DNA from: Areca catechu
Taxonomy: Eukaryota > Streptophyta > Magnoliopsida > Arecales > Arecaceae
DNA length: 64,000 nucleotides
Direction: 5' to 3'
Assembly (NCBI GenBank): GCA_021397845.1
Contig: CM038042.1
Coordinates: 33,738,418 to 33,802,417, forward strand
The stretch's first letter is position 1. Each line of letters opens with the position of its first letter. The position numbers and the translations under genes were made by a program. Below the pieces are notes generated by a model that saw only the letters and a program-made list of their open reading frames with translations, had not been told where the DNA came from and did no database searches. Positions 21,949 through 34,300 of this stretch are shown piece after piece.

Positions 21949-22768
21949 TGATGAGGACATTAGCCCACATGAATCTCGAAGCAGAACGGATCTCGGAGTA
22001 GCACGAATGTTGAAGCAGCACGGATCTTGAAGCAGCACCATTCTTGAATTCAATTCAAAATAAGTTATCAGATTTTTAGGATAGTTTAGGATTTAGGAAT
22101 TTATCTTTATCGATTATTTTGAATTTTGATTTAGTTAGTTTGGTTGGTTAGGATTGAGATATGGATAGGCCTTATCTTGTATTTGAATTTGAACCATCCT
22201 TATCTTTCTATCTTGTATTCAAATTCAAATAAAGGTTAGAAAGATCTATAAATACCACCCCATTCCTTTATAAATAATTGGTTAATGAAGACGAGTTTTT
22301 AGGGAAGAGTGATTCTTCATTCTACCTTCGTAAAGGAGTGGGCGTGAGGCCCGTCTTACCTTCGCTTTCGGGCACCGAGGGGTGTGAGACCCTATGCCTT
22401 CACTTTCAAGCATCGAGGGACATGAGGCCCTAGTTATCCCATTTCTCATCGAGTCCCCTCTATGGTCTTAGAGATTTTTCTTCATGGCCCCAGGTAGTGA
22501 TTTGGGTGGGATGCCCTAGGCTTCACATGTAGTGAGATGGCTGTGATGCCTTAGGCTACATGTAGTGGGGTGGGTGAGATGCCGTAGAGGTGAGAGATCT
22601 CTCCGTGAATGTAAGTTCCAAGTCCATGAGAGTCCAATATTCATGCCTTCTGACTCTATTGTGTTCCTTCACCACCTCCCTATCAAAAAAAAAAAAAAAG
22701 TAGTATCCTAATCTTCGGTGACTTTTCAGCTCACCGACAATCCTTCCCCCCAATCCCATGCCCCATCA
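21949..22768 (+). repeat. LTR B (3' LTR of the plus half)
   Basis: TGATGAGGACATTAG...CATGCCCCATCA, 820 bp, TATAAATA at 22247-22254. Direct repeat of LTR A. Followed by CTTT then the right part of the E 5' LTR. Confidence 0.85.
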
Positions 22769-22851
22769 CTTTTTTATAGGTCCCACCCTTTAAAGACCCC
22801 TTTTGCCACTAGCTCAAGCATCTCAATGCCAGATGGATTTTGGCATTAACA

Positions 22852-23251
22852 GATTTGATGAAGATCCTTATATAGTTTTGAGGAGCACGATCCAAGGGTA
22901 GGTTAATAATGCCATCCAAAAAAGTTTCATCCTCTACACTAACACCACCACTTCCTGACCAGTAAAAAGCCAAGCCAACAACTAGGCCCCACCAACATCG
23001 ATAGAAGCCTTTTCACCCTTATAGCTAGCAGTGATTAGTTTGAAGAAGTTCAATATACTCTTCTAGTAGGTTCAAACTTAGTGGCAATCGTTCAAGCTAT
23101 TCAAGCCACCCCCGCATCATAGGGCGCACCACTCCCTGCGATGCAACCTCCTTCCATGGTGTCGACTACTCACAGCACCATAACCCATGATGTAGCTAGC
23201 CGCTACATTGCATCCTTTGGTACCATGACCTGATTCGGCACCACAGGCACA
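22852..23251 (+). mobile_element. Leader and start of gag of element E, remnant
   Basis: Directly follows the E 5' LTR. Broken frames contain text such as EAFSPL and VGSNLVAIVQAIQATP that recalls the start of plant Gypsy gag ORFs. No clear primer site is left. Cut at 23252 by LTR fragment D'. Confidence 0.4.
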
Positions 23252-24450
23252 TGATCAGACACAGATCCCTGGATTCCATATAGTTTAATAAGTCATGTGT
23301 CAAAGTTTTAAATATTTTGTAATCAATTAAGATTGAGTCTAGTAATAAGTTGAGATTAGTTGATTTGTTTCAACCCTCAACTTAGTCAGTATTTTGAATC
23401 CTGTACATCAATTATGAGTCTAGTATGAGCCCAATTTTTGTATAAGAGAAGAGGTTACCTTATTTTGGAGTTCCACCAGGCCACATCTAGGAGTCATAGG
23501 CCACTTCATCAGTCTATTGGATTTTGTGTGACAACCTAGGATCCAAGATGCTTCCAGAAACCCTGATTCTTTCCAGATGTTCTCCAGATACCTAGATTCC
23601 TCCCCAGATGCCAGAGTATATTCCTAAACAAGGGCATCCATGATTCCAGAGGTCCACCTGCATCCTAGCCTAAAAAAATCAAGCCCAAGTGCCAAGCCCA
23701 AGCCCTAAAGAAGCAAGATTTCATGGAATATTCCTGCTACCAGGCTACCAGGCCACCCCAGCTTCCAGGAGGCCCAAGCCTATGCGCCAAGCCCCTTTGG
23801 GCCAGCCCCTTGCTGTCCCTAGAAGCCCAACATGCCCTCCTAGGCATCCTTGAAGTGTTAACCAAGTCCAAGAGGTTTCCTTGAGTGGAATAGTCAAAGC
23901 ATGAAGGGAGAAGGAGAAGACTAGGTTAAATACTAACCTAATTGGGATTTATGCTCCTAATTATTTTAAGATTTATTTTCTAACTTAGCTAGGAGAGGAC
24001 TTGTAACCCAAGAGTGTAACCCTAGTTAAAGATCATGGAAACTCTATAAATACCCCACCCCTCCCCCTCTTGTAATCAACTTTTTCTATGAATACAACCT
24101 TGCTGAATTTTGAGTAATTGCTTTATGTTTGGTGTTCTAGTATTGGTTCTCTTATTCTTGTGTGCTCTCCTTGTGTTCATTGATCAAACCCTGCTTTCCT
24201 AGTATTCTTTTGCATCCTTGGAGATTAGCCACGCCCAAGGAAAGGAAGCCCTAGCTGTCATCCAAGATAAGGAGCTTCTTCCTCCTTGGCTGCCATCTCT
24301 TAACTCTAATCCCGATTCCTTCAAAATCCTAGTTCCTTTTCTCTTTTATTATTTGCTATTTTGACTGACCTTGACATTTTGCAGGATCCTCGAGGTGTTT
24401 CACCTCCCCAGAGGAGGCTTTCCTTGCCTCCAAGATGATAAGGGACCGAA
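23252..24450 (+). repeat. LTR fragment D' (family D, 5' part)
   Basis: Begins TGATCAGACACAG and matches in order 51823-52080 then 60535 to about 61440, the split LTR of element D: TTCCAGAAACC, GCCAGAGTATATTCC, CTATAAATACCCCACCCC (TATAAATA at 24055-24062) and GGATCCTCGAGGTG are all shared. The last third, with the CA end and primer site, is missing; the DNA runs directly into a truncated Sirevirus LTR. A deletion joining the two is likely. Confidence 0.8.
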
Positions 24451-24479
24451 TGGTGATGAGTGATGTGCCATGCTTATTT

Positions 24480-24981
24480 GTTTGTCTTTAAGTTGCTTTT
24501 CTTTACAATTCTTTTATTGAATTGTTGGGTTATTGGTGAGCTCGGTTTAAAAACTAAATAGGTTCTTGGTTAGCCTGTGTTAAAACCAAGTGTTGGGTTC
24601 TTGGTGATCCTGTGGTTAAACCAAGTTGGGTTCTTGGTGATCCTGGTCAAACCAAGTTGGGTTTCTTTGGTGAGCCCGATTTAAAAATCAAAGTGTAGAG
24701 GTTTGGATTGTGAGCCTGTAAAAATAATCCAATTATATTTTGGTGTGGGATATAGTAAAAATCCCAAGTGATAATCTTAGATAGGGGATGTAGGAGCTAG
24801 GTTGCTTCAAACTACTATAATTTGCTTGTGTTTATGTTGTGCCTATCTTGTTTGATTTCGCTTTTGCATTCATTATCCTACCACAGCACTTAACACTTAT
24901 AAGGATTTCAAAGAGTACATTATTATTTAAATTTTTTAAATTCTCAATTTACCCCCTCTTGGGAAAGCCACCTGGGCAATA
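24480..24981 (+). repeat. Truncated 5' LTR of the outer Sirevirus
   Basis: Aligns with the last 505 or so bases of 43948-45633: TTGAATTGTTGGGTTATTGG, TTCTTGGTGATCCTG and the end CCACCTGGGCAATA. The final CA is TA here. Confidence 0.85.
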
Positions 24982-24983
24982 AC

Positions 24984-24995
24984 TGGTATCAGAGC
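24984..24995 (+). other. Primer-binding site, outer Sirevirus
   Basis: TGGTATCAGAGC, two bases after the LTR end; complement of the initiator tRNA-Met 3' end. Confidence 0.9.
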
Positions 24996-25027
24996 AATAT
25001 CTCTGAATATATTTAGAGTAAGGATTG

Positions 25028-26140
25028 ATGGCTCATCCCATGAGTACATCCTTGGCCAAAGGCTAATCTACCAATAAACCTCCACTCTTCACTGGCACTA
25101 ATTATTCTTACTAAAAAGCTAGAATGAAAATTATATACAAGCTGTCGATTTTCAATTATGGAAGGTTTTTAAAAGGGCTACAAATTCTCATGATTAAATT
25201 AACGGCATGGTTGTCCCAAAGCCTGAAGAGGACTGGGATGAACACGACATGAAGATGGAAGAATTAAATGCCAAAGCAATGAATTTATTATACTGTGCTT
25301 TGGATGCTAATGAGTTTAATCGAATTTCTACTTGCTCTTCCACAAAGAAAATTTGGGACAAATTGAAGTGATCCATGAAGGAACTTTCCAAGTGAAGACT
25401 TCAAAAATAAATCTTCTTGTACACAGTATGAATTATTTAAAATGGAACCTACTGAAACCATATTTGCCATGTTTACTCGATTTACAAATATTATTAATGG
25501 TTTGAAAAGTCTTGGCAGGGTTTATTCAAATACTGACTTAGTACAGAAGATCCTAAGATCACTTCCAGACAAATGAGATTCCAAAGTGACTGCTATCTAG
25601 GAAGCAAAAGATTTAAACACCTTATCTCTGGATGAATTAATGGGTTCACTCATCACACATTAATTGGCCATGCAGCATAAGACTGATGATGATCAAAGAA
25701 GAAGAAGATAATAGCCTTCAAAGCTGCATTGGACTCAAAGAAAGATGAGGAATCAGAAGATGACTGCACCTCCTTTAAAGATGATCTAGAAGACAAAGAT
25801 ATCGTAATGATCAGAGGAGATTTAGAAGGTTTATGGAAAAGAAGAAAGGAAGATACAATAAAAATTTCATAAATGAGGAGAGCACTCCAAGGACAAGGAC
25901 AAGGATTTAGAAAAAGAAAAAGATCAAGTGCCCACATACTATGAATGTAAGATACCATGGCACATTCGTCCAGATTGTCCACTTTTAAAGAAATTTTTCA
26001 AGAAAAAGAAAAAGAAAGCGATGGTTGCTACATGGAGCGACAGCGAGGAGTCGACTTCATTTAAAGAAGAAGAGACCACAAAAATTGCTAACTTATGTCT
26101 AATGGATCTCGAAGACAAGATAACTCCCCCAAACCTTAAT
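25028..26140 (+). pseudogene. Copia gag (UBN2 type), broken
   Basis: ATG at 25028 follows the primer site by 32 bases, as in the inner copy. Readable parts: PPLFTGTNYSY (near 25080), ELFKMEPTETIFAMFTRFTN (about 25430-25490) and LVQKILRSLPDK (about 25540), the Retrotran_gag_2/UBN2 domain. A zinc knuckle at 25937-25980 reads YYECKIPWHIRPDC: the first Cys is Tyr and a Gly is Trp, so it cannot bind zinc normally. Nucleocapsid role. Confidence 0.85.
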
Positions 26141-28523
26141 TAGAGTTTACATTTGATGAATTGAATTATGCTTTTCATGATTTATTATCTGAATTCAAAA
26201 AGGTTGGAGTAAAGATTAGATCCTTAAAAAATATCAATGACTGTTCACTAAAGAAAAAATAAAAAATTTCAGAAAAGAATAATATATTGCAAAAGAATTT
26301 ACATGTCTTTTTTGAAAAGTTTAAAGCTTTGAAAACTGAAAACAATGCATGTCTTGACAAGAACAAAGCTTTAACTGTTGAAAATAATGATTTGAAAAAG
26401 GAGGTTAGAAACTCAAGCCACTTGTTGAAAAACTTACATTATCTTCAAACAAGCTTGAGTTGATTTTAAAAGAACAAAGAATTTCTGGAAATAAAGCTGG
26501 AATTGATTTTAATTCTTCAACTTCAAATAAAATTTCAGCTACTACTTTTGTGAAACCAAAAGCTTATGTTCTAAAATTGAAATCTTAAAAAGCTTTTACA
26601 GCAAATATTTCTTCTTCTACTCTAAAGCTACATTGTATGTTCCTAAGAGCTTAAATAGAAAATCTTTTATATCTGCATATCATGCATCAACATCTAGAAT
26701 ATTAAAATCTGCATCCTTTCAGAATTCTATAGTTGAATGTTATGCATGCAAAGGTTAGAACACAAAGCTTTTCAATGTAACATCTTTAGAAATGTCAAGA
26801 GTAAAATAAGAAAGATTTGGGTTCCCAAAGGAACCACCTCTGCTAACCTACAAGGACCCAGTTAGCTTGGGTATGTAAAAGAACTTCTTGATTGTCTTAT
26901 AGGAATGTCTTGCAGTCCAAAAATTAAAGAAAAGATAGTATCTCGATAGTAGCTATTCAAGGCATATGACGGGTGACAATGATCAATTTATCATCCTATA
27001 GATGAAAGAAAGAGGTATGGTTACTTTTGGAGATAATGGCAAGGGAAAAATAATCAAATTAGTAAGATCAAGATAACCTCCTATACTTTTATTGAAAATA
27101 TATTGCTAGTAGATAAATTGAAGCATAATTTATTAAGCATTAGTCAATTATGTGATAAAGGCTTCAAGGTTATCTTTGAATTATCTATGTATACTATGAC
27201 AAACTCTCTTGATTTAGCAGATGTAAGTTCATGGGACAAGACTTGAAAATATTTATGTGGTAGACCTTAATGATCTTTCCATGTCAAGTAGTTCTAGTCT
27301 AGTTACATGAATGCTAAGAACAAGGAGTCTTGATACTTTGGCATTGACGATTGGTCATGCTAGCATGCATACAATTGCCAAGTTAATTTTCAAAAATCTA
27401 GTTAGAGGCATGCTTAAATTTAAAGTAGACTATGATCATGTTTGTGATGCATGCCAAATGGATAAACAAACTAGGGGGAGCTTTAAACCCAAAAATATGA
27501 TTTCAACTACTAGACCTCTTGAGCTACTTCACATGAACTTATTTGGACCAACTAGGATCATAAGCCTAGGAGGTATGAAATATGCTCTTGTGATAGTAGA
27601 CAATTTTTATAAATTTACTTGAATTTTGTTTATTGATCACAAAGATGAAACCTTTAAAGTATTTCAAAAACTTTACAAAAAGGTTTCAAATCAGAAAAAT
27701 CTTTCAATAGTTTCAATAAAAAGTGATCATGGCATCGAATTTAAAAATTATTTTTTTGATGATTATTGCATAGAAAATGATATGATCACAACTTCTCTGC
27801 TCATAAGACACCATAATAAAATGGTGTGTAGAGAGAAAAAATAGGACTTTGGAAGAGATGGCCCGAAAATGTTATGTGAAGGCAATCTTCCAAGATACTT
27901 TTGGACAGAAGCGATGAACACTGCTTGTATATTTTGAACCATGTTTTGATCCATCCTATTTTGAAGAAAACCCCGTATGAGCTTTGGAATGAAAAGAAAT
28001 CCAACATTAATTATTTTCATGTATTTGGTTGTAAATGTTTTGTGCTTAACAATGGTAAAGATAATCTAAAAAAATTTGATGCTAAATCAGATGAAGCAAT
28101 TTCCTTGGTTATTATTACACAACAAAGTATATAGAGTATTAACAAAAGAACTCTAACTATAGAAGAATCCATGCATGTTATTTTTGATGAAACTAACCCT
28201 TCTCTTCTAAGAAAGAAGTGTGTATAGACAATAATGCAGGTACATTTCAAAAGAAATTAGAAGACATGAGCATACAAGAAAGACAAATTGAAGAAGGAGA
28301 AGAAATGGTAAGTAAAGATTATGCTGATCTACCAAGGGAATGGAGGTACGTAACTTTCATCCAAGAGAATTAATTATTGGTGATCCTTCACAAGGTATTA
28401 GGACTAGGTCATCACATAGAAAAGTACATGACTACCTAGCCTTTGTATCACAAATAGAACCTCATACCTTAGAAGAAGCTGAATCCGACCCAAACTGATG
28501 ATGGCCATGCATGAAGATCTAAA
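26141..28523 (+). pseudogene. Copia pol part 1: spacer, protease, integrase, start of RT
   Basis: 26141-26900 is a Lys-rich variable spacer. The protease site at 26945-26953 reads Asp-Ser-Ser in LDSSYSRHMTG, with the active-site Gly replaced. The gag_pre-integrase zinc block shows CDACQMDKQTRGSFKP (about 27440-27490), and the integrase core PLELLHMNLFGPT and VDNFYKFT (about 27505-27620) and KSDHGIEFKN (about 27720). RT start text FVSQIEPHTLEEAE ends at 28523, where the inner element inserts; the frame resumes at 39464 with NQFKRNK. Confidence 0.85.
28519..28523. repeat. Target site duplication CTAAA, left copy (inner Sirevirus)
   Basis: CTAAA immediately before TGTTGGCTCC; the identical CTAAA follows the 3' LTR at 39464-39468. 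Confidence 0.9.
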
Positions 28524-30004
28524 TGTTGGCTCCATCCAGTGATTTTGATGAATAACAAAACATTGAGTGCATATTGTATACTAATGTGTAATTCAAGTTA
28601 TGAGTTTTCAGGAAGAAAGCACCTCAAAATCTCAAAAACTTATGTTTCATGGCACGTCATGGCATGGAGCATTTCTCGCAAATCTGGACATCCTCTTCAT
28701 GGAAAAAGGGCATCTACATGTTTAAATATTATGTGTTTATGATTCATTTAAGTTTCAAAATTTATATTTATGTTTTGGGATAATTTACACTTGAATCTGA
28801 GCTTTTCAATCTCAAGTGTCGACACCTGGAAAGTCAAGTGTCGACACTTCAGCATTTGGCACGAACAAAAATCCTTGGCACGCCAAGTGTCGACACCCAG
28901 AACTCAGTGTCGATACCAAGTGTCGATACTTAGGTTTCCAAGTGTCGACTCAAGAACTGAGAATTTTGAAAATATAAAACTTTGTCATTTGAGGATTTTT
29001 GTGTCAAGTATCGATACCTGTGCATCAAGTGTCGACACTTGAAAGTTCAAGTGTCGACACCTAGAGATCAAGTGTCGACACATGACAGCCAAGTGTCGAT
29101 ACCTGACAGCCAAGTGTCGACACTTGAAGCCTGACAGCTCTAACGGATCTATTTTTCTGACTTGAAGAAGTTGCTTTTCAAGCTCCAAACGGCTATATCC
29201 GAGGTTCCAACGGTCACAAACCTTTTTGGAAGGTTCTTGGTGTATTTAACCTCCACCAACCTCATTCTAAAGAAAGTGAAGTACATTGAAGTGTATTCAA
29301 GTCTATTCAAAAGCCAAAAAGCCCATATTCTCTCAAGTACTTCACATCAAAAGCCTTTTATAGTTTGATTCCTTGAAAAGCCTACAAGCTTATCCTTACA
29401 TCATTCCAAAAGAGGCACTTTGAAGGATATTCAAAGAAGAGTCAAGACAAAGCATCAACTTGAGCTTCAAAGATTTCATTCTACTCTTGAAGAGAGTTTG
29501 TTTTAGTTTTAAAATTGTATATCTATTTTTATATTGTGATTTACCTTGCTTTCAAGGGTGTCTTGAAAGAAGGTTGTTGTGGTTGTGTGGTGAGCCAAAG
29601 GGATAAAACCAACTAGGGTTAACTTGTGAGCCCGAAGACAAAACAAGTGTCAAGGTTTGTTGGTAAGCCTAGGTGACAAAACCAACTTAGGTTTTGACTT
29701 GTGAGCCTTGTGAAAAACAAGTCAGCTGTAATCTTGTTTGGATTATAGTGAAATTCCCATGGATGGCTTGGGGAGTGGATGTAGGTGCTAGGTTTGCACC
29801 GAACACTATAAACCTTGTGTTTGTGTGTGATTTCCCTCTTCCTCTCTTGCTCTTTGATTATTGCTACTCACTTATTATTTTTCGCTACTATAAATCTCTT
29901 GCATTGAATTTATCATTTTACTAGCACCACTATCCTTCACATTATTGTTTTAAATTTCAAAAAGACCCAATTCACCCCCTCTTGGGCTCCATTTCTGGGC
30001 AACA
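28524..30004 (+). repeat. 5' LTR of the inner Sirevirus
   Basis: TGTTGGCTCCATCCAGTG...TTTCTGGGCAACA. Palindrome array at 28815-29130, TATA-like GTATTTAAC near 29240, GTGAGCCCGAAGACAAAAC units near 29627, then TTCACCCCCTCTTGGGCTCC before the end. Confidence 0.95.
28815..29130. repeat. GTCGAC palindrome array, inner Sirevirus 5' LTR
   Basis: About twelve copies of consensus AAGTGTCGACACTT (first near 28817, last near 29112), several decayed to TCGATA. Between copies lie 6-50 bases of unrelated sequence. Matches 11170-11440 and 38268-38580. Confidence 0.9.
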
Positions 30005-30006
30005 AG

Positions 30007-30018
30007 TGGTATCAGAGC
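30007..30018 (+). other. Primer-binding site, inner Sirevirus
   Basis: TGGTATCAGAGC two bases after the LTR end; initiator tRNA-Met type. Confidence 0.95.
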
Positions 30019-30061
30019 ACCGGTACTCTCTTGTAGGTCCAAGGATTTTGAGTAAAAGATC

Positions 30062-31310
30062 ATGGCAGCCCCAATAGGAATGGATATAGTTGAAGGTCAA
30101 GCTTCAAATTCCCCCACTTTTCAATGGCACAAATTACACATACTGGAAGACATGCATGCGCATTTTTATTCAAGCTCTTGACTATAATTTGTGGAGGACA
30201 ATTGTAAAAGGTCCTCATCAGCCTACGATATTGGTTAATGGCATTCTCACTTCAAAGATGGAAGATGATTGGGATGAGAATGACATTAAGCTAATCGAGC
30301 TCAATGCTAAGGCTCTGAATCTATTATTTTGCTCTCTTGACCCAAGTGAATTTAATAGAATATCTAATTATCTCTTCGCCAAGGAGATTTGGGATACACT
30401 TGAGGTTCCATGAGGGTACACACCAAGTGAAAACTACCAAGGTTAACATGCTCATTCCGTATGAAATGTTTAAAATGGAACCTACTGAGTCTATTAGTGA
30501 GATGTATACTAGGTTCACAAATATTGCGAATGGCATGAAAAGCCTAGGAAAAATATTTCTAACGGTGAACTTGTGAACAAACTTCTCAAGTCTCTACCAG
30601 CATCTTGGGATGCAAAAGTAACAGCTATTGAAGAAGCCAAGGATGTCAACACTCTTCCACTTGAACAACTGTTGGGCTCACTGATGACCTATGAGCTCTT
30701 CCTCAAACAAAAGAATGTGGAAGTTGACAAAAAGAGAAAGTAATCGCTTTCAAATCTACTGCGAGAGAAGAATCAAGCGATGACTCCGAAGAAGATGATG
30801 AAGAAGATGAGACGGCTCTATGGCGAGAAAATTCAGAAGGTTCATGAGGAAGAAAAGGTTCAACTTCAAAAAGAAACCTCTGAAAGGTGAGCCAAGTAAA
30901 AAGAAGGACAAAGAAAGGATAAGAAGCAGCCTACTTGTTTTGAATTCAAAAAACCCGGCCATTTCAAGGTAGACTGCCCCTTGCTCAAGAAAAGCAGAAG
31001 AAAGCTGAGAAAGAAAGCCATGATGGCAACCTGGAGTGAAAGTGAGGACTCCAGTTCTGAGGAAGAACAGCAGGAGGTGGCAAACTTCTATCTGATGGCT
31101 GATCATTATGAGGTATGTTCCGAAACAGAAAATGAATTTACTTTTGATGAGCTTCATAAAGTCTTTGACGAATTAGTCATAGAATTTCAAAAACTAAAAT
31201 CAAAATATAAAGATTTAAAGAAGCAAAATTTGGATTTAGCCAAAATAAATGACAAGCTTTCAAGTGAAAATGAAAGCCTTCTTCTTCAAAATAAAAAATA
31301 AATGATAAGA
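30062..31310 (+). pseudogene. Copia gag (UBN2 type), broken
   Basis: ATG at 30062. PPLFNGTNYTYWKTCMRIFI (about 30105-30165), YEMFKMEPTESISEMYTRFT (about 30460-30520) and LLKSLPASWDAK (about 30585-30620) form the UBN2 domain, with frame changes near 30100, 30415 and 30565. Zinc knuckle at 30936-30977 reads CFEFKKPGHFKVDC, second Cys replaced by Phe. A Glu/Lys-rich coiled-coil tail runs to about 31300. Confidence 0.9.
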
Positions 31311-34300
31311 TTGTAGCACTTGAAAAAGAAAAAGAAGTCCTTGAAAAATAAAGTTCTTCACTTCTCAAATGAAATTTGTCAAAACAAAGCAAGAAATTTT
31401 GGATGAAAACCAAAGACATAAATAAACAGAAGAAATTGAAAATTAAAATCTTTTGTAAAAAGATTTACTTATAGTTCTGAAAAATTGAATTGCTTTTGAA
31501 TAACCAAAGAGTAGTTTGGATAAAGTAGGTTAGGATTCAGAACTCATAAGAAACAAAAACTTTTTAAAATTTCTTTTGCCTGCATCTTCATCTATTACTT
31601 GCTATACTTTGTGTATTAAAGGACATAAATCTTATATGTGCAACAAAAAAGATTAAGTAACATAAGAAAGTTTGGGTGTTCGAAAGGACCACAATGCCAC
31701 TAACCTAAAAGGATCCAAGATGGCTTGGGTACCTAAAGTCTCCACTTGATAGCGGTTGCCCAGGCATATGACAGGATGTGGAGACAGTTCTCATTGCTCG
31801 AATATCAAATGGTGGCAATGTAACTTTTGGTGATAATGGAAAGGGCAAAATTATCGGTATTGGTAAAGTCCATATCACCCCTTCTTCTTATATTGATAAT
31901 GTCTTATATGTTGATGGTTTGAAACATAACTTGCTTAGCATTAGCCAGTTTTGTGACAAGAATTTTAAAATTATTTTGAATCTTCTTTGTGCATTGTTTC
32001 TAGTTAGATGACAATGGCATTAAGTTCATTGGTCATAGGCATGGCAATATTTATATGTTGATCTTGATGATCTCCCTATTCAAATGGTCAATGCCTAGTG
32101 GCAATGGAAGCCAAGATCGATGAAACTAGTTGGCTTTGGCATCGTAGACTAGGACATGCAAGTATGCATTAATTTCAAAACTTAGTAAAAAGAACTTGAT
32201 AAAGGATTTGCCTAAACTCAATTTTGAAAAAGACAAGATCTGCAGTGCATGTCAACTTGGAAAACAAACCAAATCCTCTTTCAAACCAAAAGGAGTAATC
32301 TCTACATCTAGACCCTTGGAGTTGCTTCACATGGACCTCTTTGGGCCAACTAGAACATCTAGTTTGGGAGGTAAGAAGTACGGTCTAGTTATTGTAGATG
32401 ATTTCTCACGATTTACATGGGTCATGTTTTTAGCATATAAGATAAATTTTTTCCTGAATTCATTATTTCATAAATGAGTTTTAAATGAAAAAGGGGTTTC
32501 AGTCGTATCTTTGAGAAGTGATCATGGAACCAAATTTGAAATGTTGATTTTGATAAATTTTGTATTGAAAATGTCATTCATCATAATTTTTCTGTACCTA
32601 GGACACCTCAACAAAATGGGATAGTAGAAAGAAAAATAGAACTCTTGAAGAAATGGCACGCACCATGCTTTGTGAAAATGACCTACCTAGATATTTTTGG
32701 GTGGAAGCCATAATACTGCTTGCTATGTTTTAAATCGAGTTTTAATTCGACCGATTCTAAAGAAAACACCTTATGAGCTTTGGAAGGGTAGAAAACCCTC
32801 AATTTGTTATTTTCATATTTTTGGATGCCGTTGTTTCATCTTAAACAATGGTAAGGATAGTTTAAGTAAATTTGATACCAAATCAGATGAGGGAGTCTTT
32901 CTAGCTATTCCACATCTAGTAAGGCATACAGGGTCTTCAACAGAAGAACACTTGTTGTTGAAGAATCCATACATGTGGTATTTGATGAATCTAACCAAAA
33001 ATCTTCAAGAAAAGAAGATGTACTCTCTGATGAAATAGGTAGCAAGAAAACTAGGTATAAACAACAATGAAGGGCTTACCAAGGAACCAGATGATGATCA
33101 AACACTGAAGGAGATCAAGCACAAGGTGATGAAAACACATCAACAGTTGATCCATTACCAATGGAGGTATGCTCATGGACACCAAAAGAACTAATTATCG
33201 ATGATCCATCTAAAGGTGTAAGTACTCGATCATTCCTTAGAAATATCTGTGATTACTTAGCTTTTGTTTCTCAAATTGAACCTAAAACTATTGAGCAAGC
33301 TGAATGTGATATAATTGGATAAATGCTATGCAAGATGAACTTAACCAATTCAAAAGGAACAAGTTTGGACATTAGTAGATAGGCCTTCAAACACTTCATT
33401 ATTGGTACAAAGTGGGTTTTTCGAAATAAACTTGATGAAAATGGAGTAGTTACTAGAAATAAGGCTATACTAGTTGCCAAAGGATACAATCAAGAGGAAG
33501 GGATAGATTTTGATGAAACCTTTGCTCCTGTGGCTAGACTTGAGGCAATTAGGCTATTGTTGGCTTTTGCTTGCTTTATGAATTTTAAATTGTATCAAAT
33601 GGATGTTAAAAGTACTTTTTTAAATGGTCTAATTGAAAGGAGGTTTACTTTGAGCAACCCCCTGGTTTTGAAAATTTTGAATTTTCAAATCATGTTTACA
33701 AACTTCATAAAGCTTTGTATGGATTGAAACAAGCTCCCAGAGCTTGGTATGATCGTTTAAGCTCTTTCTTGCTCAAAAATGATTTTACTAGAGGTAATGT
33801 AGATAAAACTTTATTTTTAAAAAAAAGAATGATGATCTCTTAGTAGTACAAATCTATGTAGATGATATAATATTTGGTGCTACTAATGAATCTCTTTGTC
33901 AAGATTTTACAAAGTTAATACAGGATGAGTTTGAGATGAGCATGATGGGAGACTAAATTTTTTTCTCGGACTCCAAATAAAGCAAACCAAAGAGGGGATC
34001 TTCATCACCAAGCAAAATACACAAAAGAAATACTCAAGAAGTTTGGGATGGAGAACACTAAGCCTTTAGGTACCCTATGAGCTCTACTTGTAGACTTGAC
34101 AAGGATGAATCAGGTAAATATATTGACCAAAAATTATATCGTGGCATGATCGGTTCATTGTTATATCTTACAGCTAGTAGGCTAGATATCATGTTTAGCA
34201 TCTGTATGTGTGCTAGATATCAGTCTAATCCTAAAGAGTCTCATCTTTTGGCTGTTAAACTCATACTTAGATATCTATCTGGCTCAATTGAAATTGGTTT

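Larger units (their letters stand above)
17835..22768. mobile_element. Composite three-LTR Copia-like element (C-A-B), head to head
   Basis: Three copies of one LTR family: C (17835-18477, minus), A (20076-20855, plus), B (21949-22768, plus). Between C and A is a minus-oriented internal region whose primer site and leader abut the left edge of A; between A and B is a plus-oriented internal region whose primer site and leader abut the right edge of A. Both outer ends are therefore LTR 3' ends (CATCA outward). The composite sits in the E 5' LTR with CTTT on both sides (17831-17834 and 22769-22772), and removing it restores alignment with the uninterrupted LTR at 46478. So the three-LTR unit seems to have inserted as one piece. 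Confidence 0.75.
16838..22851 (+). repeat. 5' LTR of element E, split by the composite element
   Basis: Left part 16838-17834 and right part 22773-22851 together align end to end with 46478-47563. Ends TGTTA...TAACA, a 5-bp terminal inverted repeat. The last 17 bases align to the other LTR with transitions only. A TATA-like CTACAAAAGG at about 17702 matches CCTATAAAAGG at 47351. Confidence 0.85.

Noticed and set aside
24984..24995. tRNA-like TGGTATCAGAGC as a tRNA gene piece
   Set aside because: Only 12 bases match, directly after an LTR end; it is a primer-binding site, as at 30007, 59204 and 61771.
28815..29130. Regularly spaced palindromic repeats reminiscent of a CRISPR array
   Set aside because: Repeats are only 14 bp and degenerate, spacing is irregular, and they lie inside Copia LTRs of a plant genome.
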